From Larus michahellis (lineage: Eukaryota; Chordata; Aves; Charadriiformes; Laridae), in the NCBI RefSeq assembly GCF_964199755.1, contig NC_133899.1:27941446-28005445 (forward strand): a stretch of 64,000 nt of DNA. The letters run 5' to 3'. Position 1 is the first letter of the stretch; each line of letters begins with the position of its first letter. The notes beneath the pieces are model-generated. The model was given only the letters and a program-made list of their open reading frames with translations. It ran no database searches and was not told the DNA's origin. The position numbers and the translations under genes are program-made. Shown here piece by piece: positions 13,268 to 22,319 of the stretch.

Positions 13268-15860
13268 CCTTGTAGTGTGGACTTTGAAGTTAACATGAAG
13301 GCTTTGTCGGCTCTCCTTCTATAGTTTTGGTATGAAATAGTTTAAGAAAACGCTAAAAAGAGTATAAGGTCCGTTCTTTGAGCACGTTACGCCCATGCAA
13401 GGCTTACCTCCCTGTGTTTATTTTCTCTTCCTGAAAGCACAGTCTTCTCTTTCTGTGTGCTTACCGTTAAGCAATGCTGTGAAAAAAACTGGGTACTAAG
13501 AGGGGAAGAAACTGTTTGTAGGAGTTCAGATGTTGAGGAGAAGCAGACTCTCTGTTCACGATAAAAGCTTCATGGTTTTTCAGTCAATAAGTCTTTAGGA
13601 TATCTTATAGCGGGAGTTGAGAAACCTTGCTGAGATACTGGCGTCTGTCCTAAAGGCGATCCAGGTCAAAGGAGAGACATGGACGAACGGGGACAAAGCA
13701 GCGTCTCGCTTCTGCGTGTTTTCCAGGTGTTCCTACGAAGCACCAGCAGCCTCGTAACTAGTGACAGTGAGTCCTGATGTGGTTTTGGTGAGTTGTTGCT
13801 TCCATCATGTCCTTTGTCCGTAACCTACGGTGTGTCATTTTGACATCGGTTGGAAAGAGATTTTCGGAAATGGAAGCGTTTCTTGCTCAAAGCAGTTGCC
13901 TTTCTATGAAGTTCTCGTCAGAGCGTGTCCTCAGAGATGAAGCGCTGGGCAGCAGAAGTCACTGAGCACCAAGACTTTGCGCTCTCTTTGCACTTCTTTG
14001 CTGGCCTTTGTGTTCTCAGTTGTTACAGTTGAGACCTCATAAAACCCTGTTCCTCCTTGTGTTAAGCACGGCCAAAAGCATTCGCCCATCTGCCGGTGCT
14101 TTTTGGTAGCCTGATGGATTGCGGCACCGGGGATTTGATTTCCCACACCCCCCCCACACACCCCCCCCCCCCGACCCTCAAGAGTAAAACCATTTGTGGG
14201 AGATCTCTTATCTCGCTGGTTTTTCTATGCTAAATGAAACTTTTTAAAAAAAAAAAAAGCTAAATTTTTATAACTTACAAACTGACTCTCATTTAAACTG
14301 ACACTGCCAAATAGCTGTGGCATACATTTTATAAGGCGTACTGAAGCAGGTATTTGTTGTACTTGTTTAAAATGAGAGGCAACTGAATGTCACGGGCTAT
14401 TTTCCTCTGATATTTTGCATCCCCTGAAGTTCTGCATTTCTGAAGGCTTTCAGTGGCGTGTTTTTTCTGGTAGCCTGGGGAGTTGCCTGAGAGCAGACGG
14501 AAGGGAAAAATTATTCCCCATGGGGCGGGGGGGGGTGTGAATTCCCCAGGAAAGCGTGCAACCCCAAGGGTTTTTGGGGTGATGAAAACACTGCCAAGAG
14601 ACAGCGAGGACAAGCCACAGCTTTGCCTCCTGGCAGCTTTGGTGTGGGAGCAGTCATGGAGGTTTGATGTTTTTGTCCCAGCCCCTGGGAGAGCGAAATA
14701 AGGTGTTTTTGAAGATGAAGTCGCCAGGAAAGCGACTTAAGAGCCCCAGGCTACCTGGGAAAGTGGCTCTAGTGCAACTAAATCTGCCAGTGAGTCAAAA
14801 AAGTCAGGGTTGTCTAAAAAAATGCAAAGATCTAGTGACCCGTATCGACGACTGTGCCAGAGATGGTGCCGAATACTTTTTCCTCCACTTGGCCGCAGTC
14901 TTCACAAACCTTCGCGAAAGAAGGAAGCTTTAGATTCCTACCCAGCTTCGTGCTCCAGGTTGTTTGGTTTTGTTTTTTTTTCCCCTCTCTCAGCAGAATG
15001 TGTCAACTGCCAGCGTTTCTCTGTGGTCGCCCTTTTGTTGTGCTGTGACAGTGCAGGACAGATGGAAAGGATCCGGAGTGCTCTGTGAGTACGAGGTACA
15101 TCTGCGATGCATGTCCACTTTTTTCCTAAGTGTGGACTTTGAAGTTAACGGGAAGGTTTTGTCAGCTCTCCTTCCATAGTTTTTGTATGAAATATTTTAA
15201 GAAAACACTAAAAACAACATAAGGTCTGTTCCGGGGCATGTCATGCAGCCAAAAGCATTCGCCCATCTGCTGGTGCTTTTTGGTAGCCTGATGGATTGTG
15301 GCACCGGGGATTTGATTTACCCCCAACCCTCAAAAGTAAAACCATTTGGGGTTTTTTTGTTGCTGATTTTTCTATGCAAAATTAAACTTAAAAACCAAAA
15401 AAGGTAACGTTGTATAATTTACCCACTGACTTGCATTGTTTAAAGTGCAACTGCCCAATAGCTGTAGCATACAATTTATGAGGCGGAGCGAAGCTGTTAG
15501 TTGTCAGTTCTAAAGGTTTAAAAAGAGAGGCGACTGAGTGTTACCGGGTTTTCCCCGCTATTATGACAGAGTGCTCTGAGGTACTTCTGTTTCTGTCTGG
15601 CTTTCAGTGGCGTGTTTCCCCAGCAGCTCAGTAGCATTTCTGTCGAGCAGTGCCGCTGACCAGATGTCCTTCCTCATTGTGTAACACCCAAAAAACCCTG
15701 CAGTTAAATGATGACTCTGTATTTTGGTGAGGGGTAGTTTAGTGGTATCAGTTCACAGCCGTGCAAATTGAACTAATGCCACAGGAAAGTCAAATACTTT
15801 TAGAGTATTTTTAATGAGCGTATATAAACGTAGGCGCACACCTTTTTCAGCATGGAGCGA
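13268..15860 (+). repeat. Locally duplicated segment (two internal copies)
   Basis: 13268-13395 matches 15129-15235: both start GTGGACTTTGAAGTTAAC and continue through TATGAAATA and AAGAAAAC. 14060-14480 matches 15240-15600: both carry AAAAGCATTCGCCCATCTG, then TGCTTTTTGGTAGCCTGATG. In the first copy the two parts are separated by about 660 bp (13396-14060). In the second they are contiguous. The 15510-15860 part occurs a third time at 21040-21375. Divergence is moderate, with many substitutions and small indels, so the duplications are not recent. A TATATAAACG word at 15821 is kept in the third copy (21342). Confidence 0.85.
14142..14172 (+). repeat. C-rich / CA simple repeat
   Basis: A run of Cs is interrupted by ACACA and followed by 12 consecutive Cs. 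It is missing from the duplicate at 15300, where only CCCCCAACCC is present, so it expanded in one copy. Confidence 0.9.
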
Positions 15861-15964
15861 ATGACCAAGCTTTGTTCTTTATTGCTCCTTTGGCTCTTCA
15901 GGGTTTGACCCGTCCTTCTCGGCTGCATCAACCCTGCAAACGAGGTGAATGGCAGCAGCAGCGC

Positions 15965-16593
15965 TGTTACCAAAGACAGGCCTCTGCTTTGTTCCTAAAA
16001 TATTTGTTTCTTACTGTGTGAGAAAGTAGCTAAATACTGACTTGATTACTGTGTAAAAATAGTTAGTCACTGAGCTGATGTTACAGATAGTGATAAAGAG
16101 GAGACAACCAGAAGTAGTTAATCACTTCAATGTTCTTCTATGTGTCAAGTATGTACTCATATATCAATTAGGATGGAGTTAGGGCTGCTTCAAAGAACAT
16201 CCTTATTATCTTCAAGAAGTTGGCAAACTTACAGTAAACTCTCACTGTCCTGAGATGACTCAATACCTTAAAAGGATATTGTGAGGAAGGGTCTCCTTAC
16301 CCAAACGACCACTGAGACAGTCACACTTGCGCAGAAGTGTTTTGCTGACACAGCAAAATTTGATGCGCATGTGCAAAGACTATGTGGTCATCCTAATGAA
16401 TAGGTAAGCCTAGGTGGAATTATCTGTTAAGTAGGTGGAATTATGAGAATATTTTGTGTATAAATAATGGGTGGATATGCCCGGTAAGGTGTGCTAGACT
16501 TGTGCGTTTTTCCCCCTAGCACCCGACGTCGAATAAAGCAATATCTCCTCTCTAAACTACTTTTGGTTTCGAGGGCTTTTATTTCAGGTAACA
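15965..16593 (+). mobile_element. Solo LTR of an endogenous retrovirus (629 bp)
   Basis: The element starts TGTTACC (15965-15971) and ends GGTAACA (16587-16593), a perfect 7-bp terminal inverted repeat with the TG...CA ends of retroviral LTRs. Inside, near the 3' end, are a TATAAA box (16459-16464) and an AATAAA signal (16532-16537), spaced as in a U3-R-U5 structure. The flanks are GCGC and GCAC, a possible 4-bp target duplication with one mismatch. No gag, pol or env is present, so the provirus has recombined to a solo LTR. The duplicate region at 21375 lacks it, which fits insertion after duplication, although deletion from the other copy is possible. I infer the class only loosely. Confidence 0.75.
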
Positions 16594-16699
16594 GCACCAG
16601 GGCTATAGCTGCAGCGGTGGGTCCGTCAGCGTGGATTCTGGTTACGGCCCAGCCTGGTCCTGCCGCCCCACACGCAGGGTGACGGATCTCCCTGTGGCT

Positions 16700-17428
16700 G
16701 CGCTGGGAGGAAGGGGCCAGGCGGTTCCCAGCGCCCACCAGAGGGTTTGCCGTTACGCTATGAACGTGTTCCAAATGGCATCGGTTAGCCTTAATCCCGA
16801 CTTCAAGAGTTGAGCTGGCGCTGGCTTTCGAGGGCTGTGCTGTGTTTGGAGCTGAGGCGTTTCCCTAGAATCCTCCTGTCGCTCAGCTCCTGTCCCGTCC
16901 CTCGGTCTGAGGGAATTCTTCTGTTCTCTTCTGCGCTACTTTCCTAGCACGCTGAACTCTAACGGGGGATTTTTGTTTTCCAGGTGCCTCGTTGTAGGCA
17001 TCGCGTGCTGCTCGAGAGATGCCCCAGCCCAGGTTTGCAGCTGGTGGCGGAGCCCCCGTGAGGGGAAGGGGGCAGCCCTCGGTCTGGGCCTTGTCTTCCT
17101 TTTTTGGGTGGAATAAAAAAAGGGAGTGTGTGTTTGTGTGGCTGGAGGGGTGGTGGTGGTGTCATTTGGGACACCGCGATGATGCGGCGGAGGAGCAGGT
17201 GAGTGGGGGACGTGGGGGTTACGTGGAGTTCCCCCCAAAAGAGGCGGGTCACAGCCCCAAACTGTCTGAAAGTTTGGTGGGGGGGTGGTGTGGTGTTAAA
17301 ACCTGTAACTCCGGGGGCGAGGCACTGAAATAGAGAACAAGCTCTCCTTTTTATAGCTATTGAAAAATAATCATTTCTGTATCTAAAAGAAGCTCAAAAC
17401 AAAAAAAACCTCTCTAAGGATGCTATGC
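16700..17428 (+). repeat. Duplicated segment, copy A (pair of 21390-22117)
   Basis: This stretch aligns end to end with 21390-22117. Shared words include GAACGTGTTCCAAATGGCAT, CTTCAAGAGTTGAGCTGGCG, and GAGAACAAGCTCTC near the 3' end. Within it, 16965-17041 is identical to 21627-21703 over 77 bp, a block that includes a T-rich acceptor-like TTTTTGTTTTCCAG. A possible exon therefore begins at 16984 in this copy and 21646 in the other. No long conserved reading frame is kept across the pair. Confidence 0.85.
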
Positions 17429-17453
17429 CCGCTCCGTTCTGCCGCACGTCTGG

Positions 17454-17830
17454 ACTGCGCATGCGTTGCCTCCCCGCCTGCTGTACTGCATTGTGGCCGC
17501 AAAGTGGCAGCAGTGAGCGCGCTGGCGTACGGCTGTACTGCGCACGCGCGACCCCCGGTGCGGTACCGCTTTACTGCGCATGCGCAGCGTCCTGCCCGCA
17601 GTACTGCGTTGTAGCTGGAAAGCGCGTGCGCTGCCCTTGTGGCGTAAGACTGTGCTGCGCATGCGCGTCACCCATTGCGTCGTATAGCTCTACTCCGGAT
17701 GCGGGCCACCCAATTGGGCCGTAAACCTCTACTTCGCATGCGGACCGCACGTGTGCAGTACAGCGCCCTTCTTCCGCCGTACGACTATACTGCGCATGCG
17801 CGCTCCCTTCTGCCGTACACCTCTACTGAG
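17454..17830 (+). repeat. Tandem array of NRF1-like palindromes (ACTGCGCATGCGC)
   Basis: About eleven degenerate units of 30-58 bp each carry a version of ACTGCGCATGCGC. The strongest are at 17537, 17573, 17654 and 17789, with weaker versions at 17454, 17485, 17603, 17692, 17731 and 17825. GCGCATGCGC is the established binding palindrome of nuclear respiratory factor 1. The array sits immediately upstream of module B's CCAAT-box promoter (from 17845), so it could act as a multi-site activator platform. It could also simply be a CpG-rich minisatellite. Confidence 0.7.
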
Positions 17831-17844
17831 CCATTGCAACCGCT

Positions 17845-18075
17845 GCCGGGCGGATAGACGGGCGGGTGGGCCAATCAGAGCTCCCATAGGGCAGATCGCC
17901 TCGCCTCGCTCCCGTTGGTCGTTTCGCTCGCAGGGGCTGCGGCGCGGTGGGGATTGACGGCAGGTGGACCAATGGAGCGGCGCTGCTCCAAATAAGGTGA
18001 GTGGGGGGCGGAGCGGCGACCAATGGGCGCGCGTCGTGGGCGGGGCGTTCTGGTAGCAGAGGGGGCTGGGGAAAA
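17845..18075 (+). promoter_or_regulatory. CpG-island promoter module B with CCAAT boxes
   Basis: This is the paralogue of 10994-11218. The shared order is CCAATCAGAG at 17871, an inverted GTTGG at about 17913, GGGGATTGACGG at 17949, CCAATGGAG at 17969, CCAATGGGCG at 18020, a GGGCGGGG GC box and then AATGGCGGCCGGCTCG at the presumed start. The conserved spacing of CCAAT boxes suggests NF-Y binding. An NRF1-like array abuts it upstream. Confidence 0.6.
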
Positions 18076-18214
18076 ATGGCGGCCGGCTCGAAATCGAAGC
18101 CGCGTGGTCCGGGCAGACAGTGGGGACCGGCGGGCGGGCGCTCGGTTGGGTCGGGCCCGGCCCGGCCCCCGGTGCCGCCGCGAGCACGTCGTGAGGGAGC
18201 TGGACCGCGTGAAG
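18076..18214 (+). pseudogene. Candidate first exon, module B, frame disturbed relative to A
   Basis: ATGGCGGCCGGCTCG opens the frame, and the exon ends at AAG before a GTGAGC donor at 18215, exactly as in module A. Length is 139 nt against 129 in A, so an indel shifts the frame. The REHVVRELDRVK stretch that matches A lies in a different frame from this ATG. Read from the ATG, the peptide is Arg/Gly/Pro-rich and reaches a stop soon after the next exon-like segment at 19020. I read it as a decayed or non-coding paralogue of the module A exon. The family is not recognised. Confidence 0.35.
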
Positions 18215-18990
18215 GTGAGCGGGAGGCGGCGGGGAACGTGGCGGGGGCCTTGAGGGGGCTCCGAGGGGTGATTGTGAGGGCTGGGGGGATCCCGAAGGGG
18301 ACTGGGGGGGGCTGAGGGTGGGACTTGAGGGAGGCTGGGGGGAGCAGGTGGGCTGTGGTGGCCCCGAGGGGTCGTTGAGGGAGCTGAGGCGGGGGAACAC
18401 GGGGGTTCTGAGGAGGAACGGGGGCGCTGAGTTGTCCCTGGGGAGTGGCTGAGGGGGAGGACGGGGGTCCTGAGGGTGATGGAGAGGCCTTGAGAGGGAC
18501 TGTGGGGTCCTGAGGGGTCCCCGAGGGGGACTGAGGGATGATGGGGGGGGCTGAAGGGACTCTCGGGGGGGTAACGAGGGGGCTGAGGGGGATCTGAGGG
18601 GCCGAGGGGTGAGGGGTGGCTTGAAGGGGGATGGGGGAATGGGGGGCTGAGGGGGCCCCGACGGTGGGGAGGGGGGTCCTGAGAGCGTGATGGAGGCAAA
18701 CGGGGGGGGTCTGAGGGAGTGGCACTGAAGGGGGTTGGGTAGGGGATGTGGGGGGCTGAAGGGAGTCCTGGGGAGGCCGGGGTGGGGGGAGGGGGGGCAT
18801 GAGGGGAGCCCTGAGCTGGGGGGTGTGGGGGGGTGCTGGGGGAAACCTGAGCTTGGGAGGGGGGCAATGGCCTGAAGTGGGGCTGTGAGAGGGAGATGGG
18901 GACGGTCTGAGGGGTGATGGGGTGTGCAGGGGGACTAGAGGTGGGAGGGGAGCGTCGAGGCATCCCCCGGCATTTGGGTGTCCCTGTGAC
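18215..18990 (+). repeat. G-rich degenerate minisatellite (GGGGGCTGAGGGG type)
   Basis: About 775 bp of very G-rich + strand is built from short irregular units such as GGGGGGCTGAGGGGG and TCCTGAGGGG. Many runs of three or more Gs are closely spaced, so G-quadruplex formation on this strand is likely on sequence grounds. It begins right at the intron start of module B. A long Pro/Ser-rich open frame on the opposite strand is a by-product of this composition. Confidence 0.85.
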
Positions 18991-19019
18991 CCTCCCCTCC
19001 ACTGTGCCCCCTCCCGCAG

Positions 19020-19205
19020 GACAAGGAGCACTATAGCAAGCTGTAGCCGAGGGTCTGCGAGGGGCTCAGCGACTCCTCCAAGGTCATTGTCTTTGTCTTC
19101 AAGGGAGCGTCCTCCATCTCTGCCACCTTTCCTCCGCCAGCGCAGGCTGCCTCCTCCACATGAGTTGTTCTTTGGGGGCCTGTGCCGTCACCGTCCACAT
19201 CACAG
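19020..19205 (+). pseudogene. Exon-like island with internal stops between two minisatellites
   Basis: An acceptor (CCCTCCCGCAG) and a donor (CAG followed by GTATGG at 19206) bracket 186 bp of balanced composition between the G-rich and C-rich arrays. One frame reads DKEHYSKL, then TAG, then PRVCEGLSDSSKVIVFVFKG and on to a TGA. The codon-like texture (KVIVFVFK) suggests a former coding exon, joined in register with the DRVK end seen in module A. The TAG could have arisen from CAG by one change. I do not recognise the family. The two stops make a functional product unlikely in this frame. Confidence 0.3.
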
Positions 19206-20762
19206 GTATGGGGATACTGGGACCCCTCCGGAGCTCTCTGAGACAGCCTGGGACCCCCCAGAGCCCTCTCACAACCCCTGGGATCCCCCAAACCCCTCAG
19301 GATCCCCCTGAGACCCCCTAGAATCTCCTGGGACCCCCTGCTTCCCCTGAGAGCTCTGCAGGATGCCCTGCGACCCTTCATGTTCTCCAAGGACCCCTCT
19401 GGGACTATCCGGGACCCTCTAGGACCTCTCGTGTTCCCCCCAGGGCTCCGTGGAGCCTTCTGGGACCTCCCACATTCCCCCAAGGACCCTTGTAGGACCC
19501 TCCCACACCCCCTCCAGGACCCCACAGATCCCCTCTGGAGCCCCCCAGAAAGCCCCAGAGCCCTCTGGGACCCCCTGGAGTTCCTCCCCAGTACCTACCA
19601 CGTCCCCCTGGGACTGTCCTAGGACCACCCTCTTACCCCCTGAGAGCCCCCCAGAGGCCTCCAGGACCCCTGGGACCCTCCCCCACACCCTTCAGGACCT
19701 CGCTGAGCCCCCCTGAATCCCCCAGAGCCTTCTGGGAGCTCCCCCCAGTACCTCCCACATCTCTGTGGGACCCCACACACCCCCTGAGAGCCCCTCAGAA
19801 TCTCCTGGGACCCCTCATGTTCCCCCTAGGGCTCCCTGGAGACTTCTGGGACCCTTCCAAGCCCTCCAGGATCCCCTGGAGCCCTCCTGGTCACTCTGAC
19901 ACCTGCTCTAGGATCCCCCCTCTCTGGGACCCACTGGAGCCTGGCCCCGGTATCCCCCACATCCCCCTGGGACCCTTCTGCGACCTCCCCCCAACCCCAT
20001 GAGAGCCCCTCAGAGTCCTCCAGGGCCCCCTGGGACCCTTTGTCTTCCCCAGGACTTTCTGGGACCCTCATGGGTCCCCCCCACATTCCCCCAGAACTCC
20101 CTGTAGCCCCCTGGGACCCTCCCACACCTTCTCCAGTACCCCACAGATCCCCCCCAAAGCCCCCCAGGATGCCCCAGAGACCTCTGGGACCCCCTGGAGC
20201 ACCCCCTGTTACCGCCTACATCCCGTTGGGACCCCTCACATCTGAGAGCACCCCCGGTGCCTTCTAGGATCCCCTGGAGCTCCCTGTGACCCTCCTGGGA
20301 CACCCCAGGCCCCACTGGGACTCCCTGGATGCCTCCATGGTATGCCCCACATCCCCCTGTGAGCCCCCTTAGAGACGTCTAGGATGCCCTGGGACCCTCT
20401 GGAGCCCCTTTTGACCCTCCCACACACCCCCAGGATCTTCCACAGTCCTCTGGAACCCCCCAGGACACCCCATAGCCCTTTGGCACTCCCTGGAGCCCCT
20501 GCCGGTACCCACCACGTCCCCCTGGGACCCCCACACACACCCCCTGAGAGCCTCCCCAGGGCCCTCCAGGACTCCCTCAGGACTCGTCATGTTCCCCTGG
20601 GACTCCCTGGAGCCTTCTGGGACCCCTCCACGTTCTCCCTGGGACCCTCCCACACACCCCCTAGAATACCCCAGAGTCCCCTGGGTTCCCCCAGGATATC
20701 CCAGAGCCCTCTGTGACCCCCTGGAGTCCCCGCTGGTACCCCCTGCATCCCACTGGGACCGC
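19206..20762 (+). repeat. C-rich minisatellite with higher-order repeats
   Basis: About 1.56 kb is built from variants of CTGGGACCCCC, CCCTGAGAGCCCC and CCCTCCCACACCCC. A longer motif, GGAG(N)8-10GGTACC(N)CCACGTCCCCCTGGG, recurs with variation near 19576, 19737, 19936, 20197, 20330, 20490 and 20732, giving larger repeats of about 130-260 bp. Strand bias is opposite to the G-rich array at 18215-18990. Long open frames on both strands here come from repeat structure and not from genes. Confidence 0.9.
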
Positions 20763-21014
20763 CATTACACCTGCTTCCCTCTCCCAGGAGACACCAGTTC
20801 CTGCCAAATGCTCTGGGAGCACCGGAGCCCGACAGCATGTCGGCAAAGGAGAGATGGAGTGAGTGAGTGAGTGAGAGAGGAACCGAGCGGGGAGCCCCTG
20901 GATGCAGAGAGGAGGATAAAGGAGCTGCGGAGCAGAGACCGACGGGGGCTCTGATGGGACGAGAGAGAGGGGAAGGGAGATGAAGTGCCACAAGGTGCCT
21001 TGGAGGTGGAGGAA
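20763..21014. other. Unique spacer, possible exon near 20790
   Basis: A TTCCCTCTCCCAG acceptor-like site ends at about 20788. It is followed by balanced sequence to a GTGAGT-type donor inside a (GAGT)n run near 20856. No recognisable peptide is encoded, and support is from splice-like words only. Confidence 0.2.
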
Positions 21015-22117
21015 GGTATTTGCTCTAAAGCTTTAAAAAGAGGCAACTGAATGTAACGGATTTTTTTCCCCCTGATATTTAGACAGCATGCTCTGAAGTA
21101 CTTATTTCTGTCTGGCTTTCAGTGGCGCGTTTCCTTGGCAGCCCAGCAGCATCTCCCTCAGGCAGTGCCACTGGCCAGATGTCCCTCCTCATTGTGTAGC
21201 ACACAAAAAACCTTGTAGTCCAATTATAACTGTGTATTTTGGAGAGAGATAGTGTTATGGTATCAGTTCACACCTATGCAAGTGAAATTAGTGCCCAAAG
21301 AAAGTCAGATACTTTTATAGCGTAAGTATTTTTATTTGATGTATATAAACGTAATGCACACCTTTTCACCGAAAGGGAAGGGACAAGGCATTTCCCAACA
21401 CCGTTGAGAAGGTTTACTGTTACGCTAAGAACGTGTTCCAAATGGCATCGGTTAGCCGTAACCCTGACTTCAAGAGTTGAGCTGGCGCTGGCTTTTGAAG
21501 GCTGTGCTGTGTTTGGAGCTGAGCTGTTTCCCCAGAATCCTCCTGTAGCTCAGCTCCTGTCCTGTCCCTCTGACAGAATTCCTCCACTCTCTTCTGGGCT
21601 ATTTTTTAAGATGCTGAGGTATAACTGGGGATTTTTGTTTTCCAGGTGCCTCGTTGTAGGCATCGCGTGCTGCTCGAGAGATGCCCCAGCCCAGGTTTGC
21701 AGCCGGTGGCGGAGCCCCCCTGAGGGGAAGGGGGCAGCTCTTGGTCTGGGCGTTTTGGGCCTTTTTTAGGGGGGAATAGAAGTCTGTGTGTGTGTCTCAG
21801 GGGGTGATGGTGTCATTTGGGACACTGTGACATCACCGGGGCAGCAGTGTTGCAGCGGAGGAGCAGGTGAGTGGGGGACTGGGGGGGGTTTACGTGAGGG
21901 TCTCCCAAAAGAGGTGGTTCACAGCCCCAAAACATCTGAAAATTCTTGGGATGCATTAAAAAACGTGAGAACCTGTAACTATGGGCGTGAGGCATTGAAA
22001 TAGAGAACAAGCTCTCTCATTTATATATGAGAAATATATATGGAGAAATAATATTAATTTATGTATGTAAAATAAGTTCAAAATAAAAACCTCTATCTCT
22101 AAGGATTCTATGATTCT
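21015..22117 (+). repeat. Duplicated segment, copy B (pairs with 15490-15860 and 16700-17428)
   Basis: 21015-21375 aligns with 15490-15860 and, in part, with 14345-14480. 21390-22117 aligns with 16700-17428. The two blocks are contiguous here but in copy A are separated by the LTR and its flanks (15861-16699). 21627-21703 is identical to 16965-17041. The 3' end shares CTCTAAGGAT and then diverges: copy A continues into the NRF1-like array, and this copy continues into AT-rich DNA and a third CpG element. Confidence 0.85.
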
Positions 22118-22319
22118 GTGTTATATAAAAGATCCTAGAATATAAAAATACTTAAAAAACTGTATTTATAAAAAGATATTAGTGCCAAAATAGATGTGTA
22201 AGCAGAAAGTCTAAATATATATTCGGTATTATAAGTGTTAACGTATAAGTCTAAGCAGACTTTCTATGTAAGTGTAAACAGATAAGATAAATGCCCTATA
22301 CGTACGTGTGTAAATAATG
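22118..22319. other. AT-rich spacer
   Basis: TATATA-rich sequence separates the end of the duplicated segment from the CpG element at 22320. I see no gene or recognised repeat. Confidence 0.6.

Noticed and set aside
17454-17830. CRISPR-like array
   Set aside because: Units are degenerate, of irregular length and palindromic CpG-rich, in a vertebrate genome.
17823-19031. A 402-residue minus-strand open frame and its 375-residue neighbour frame
   Set aside because: They are Pro/Ser-rich products of the G-rich minisatellite and CpG promoter B, open in two frames at once, with no domain.
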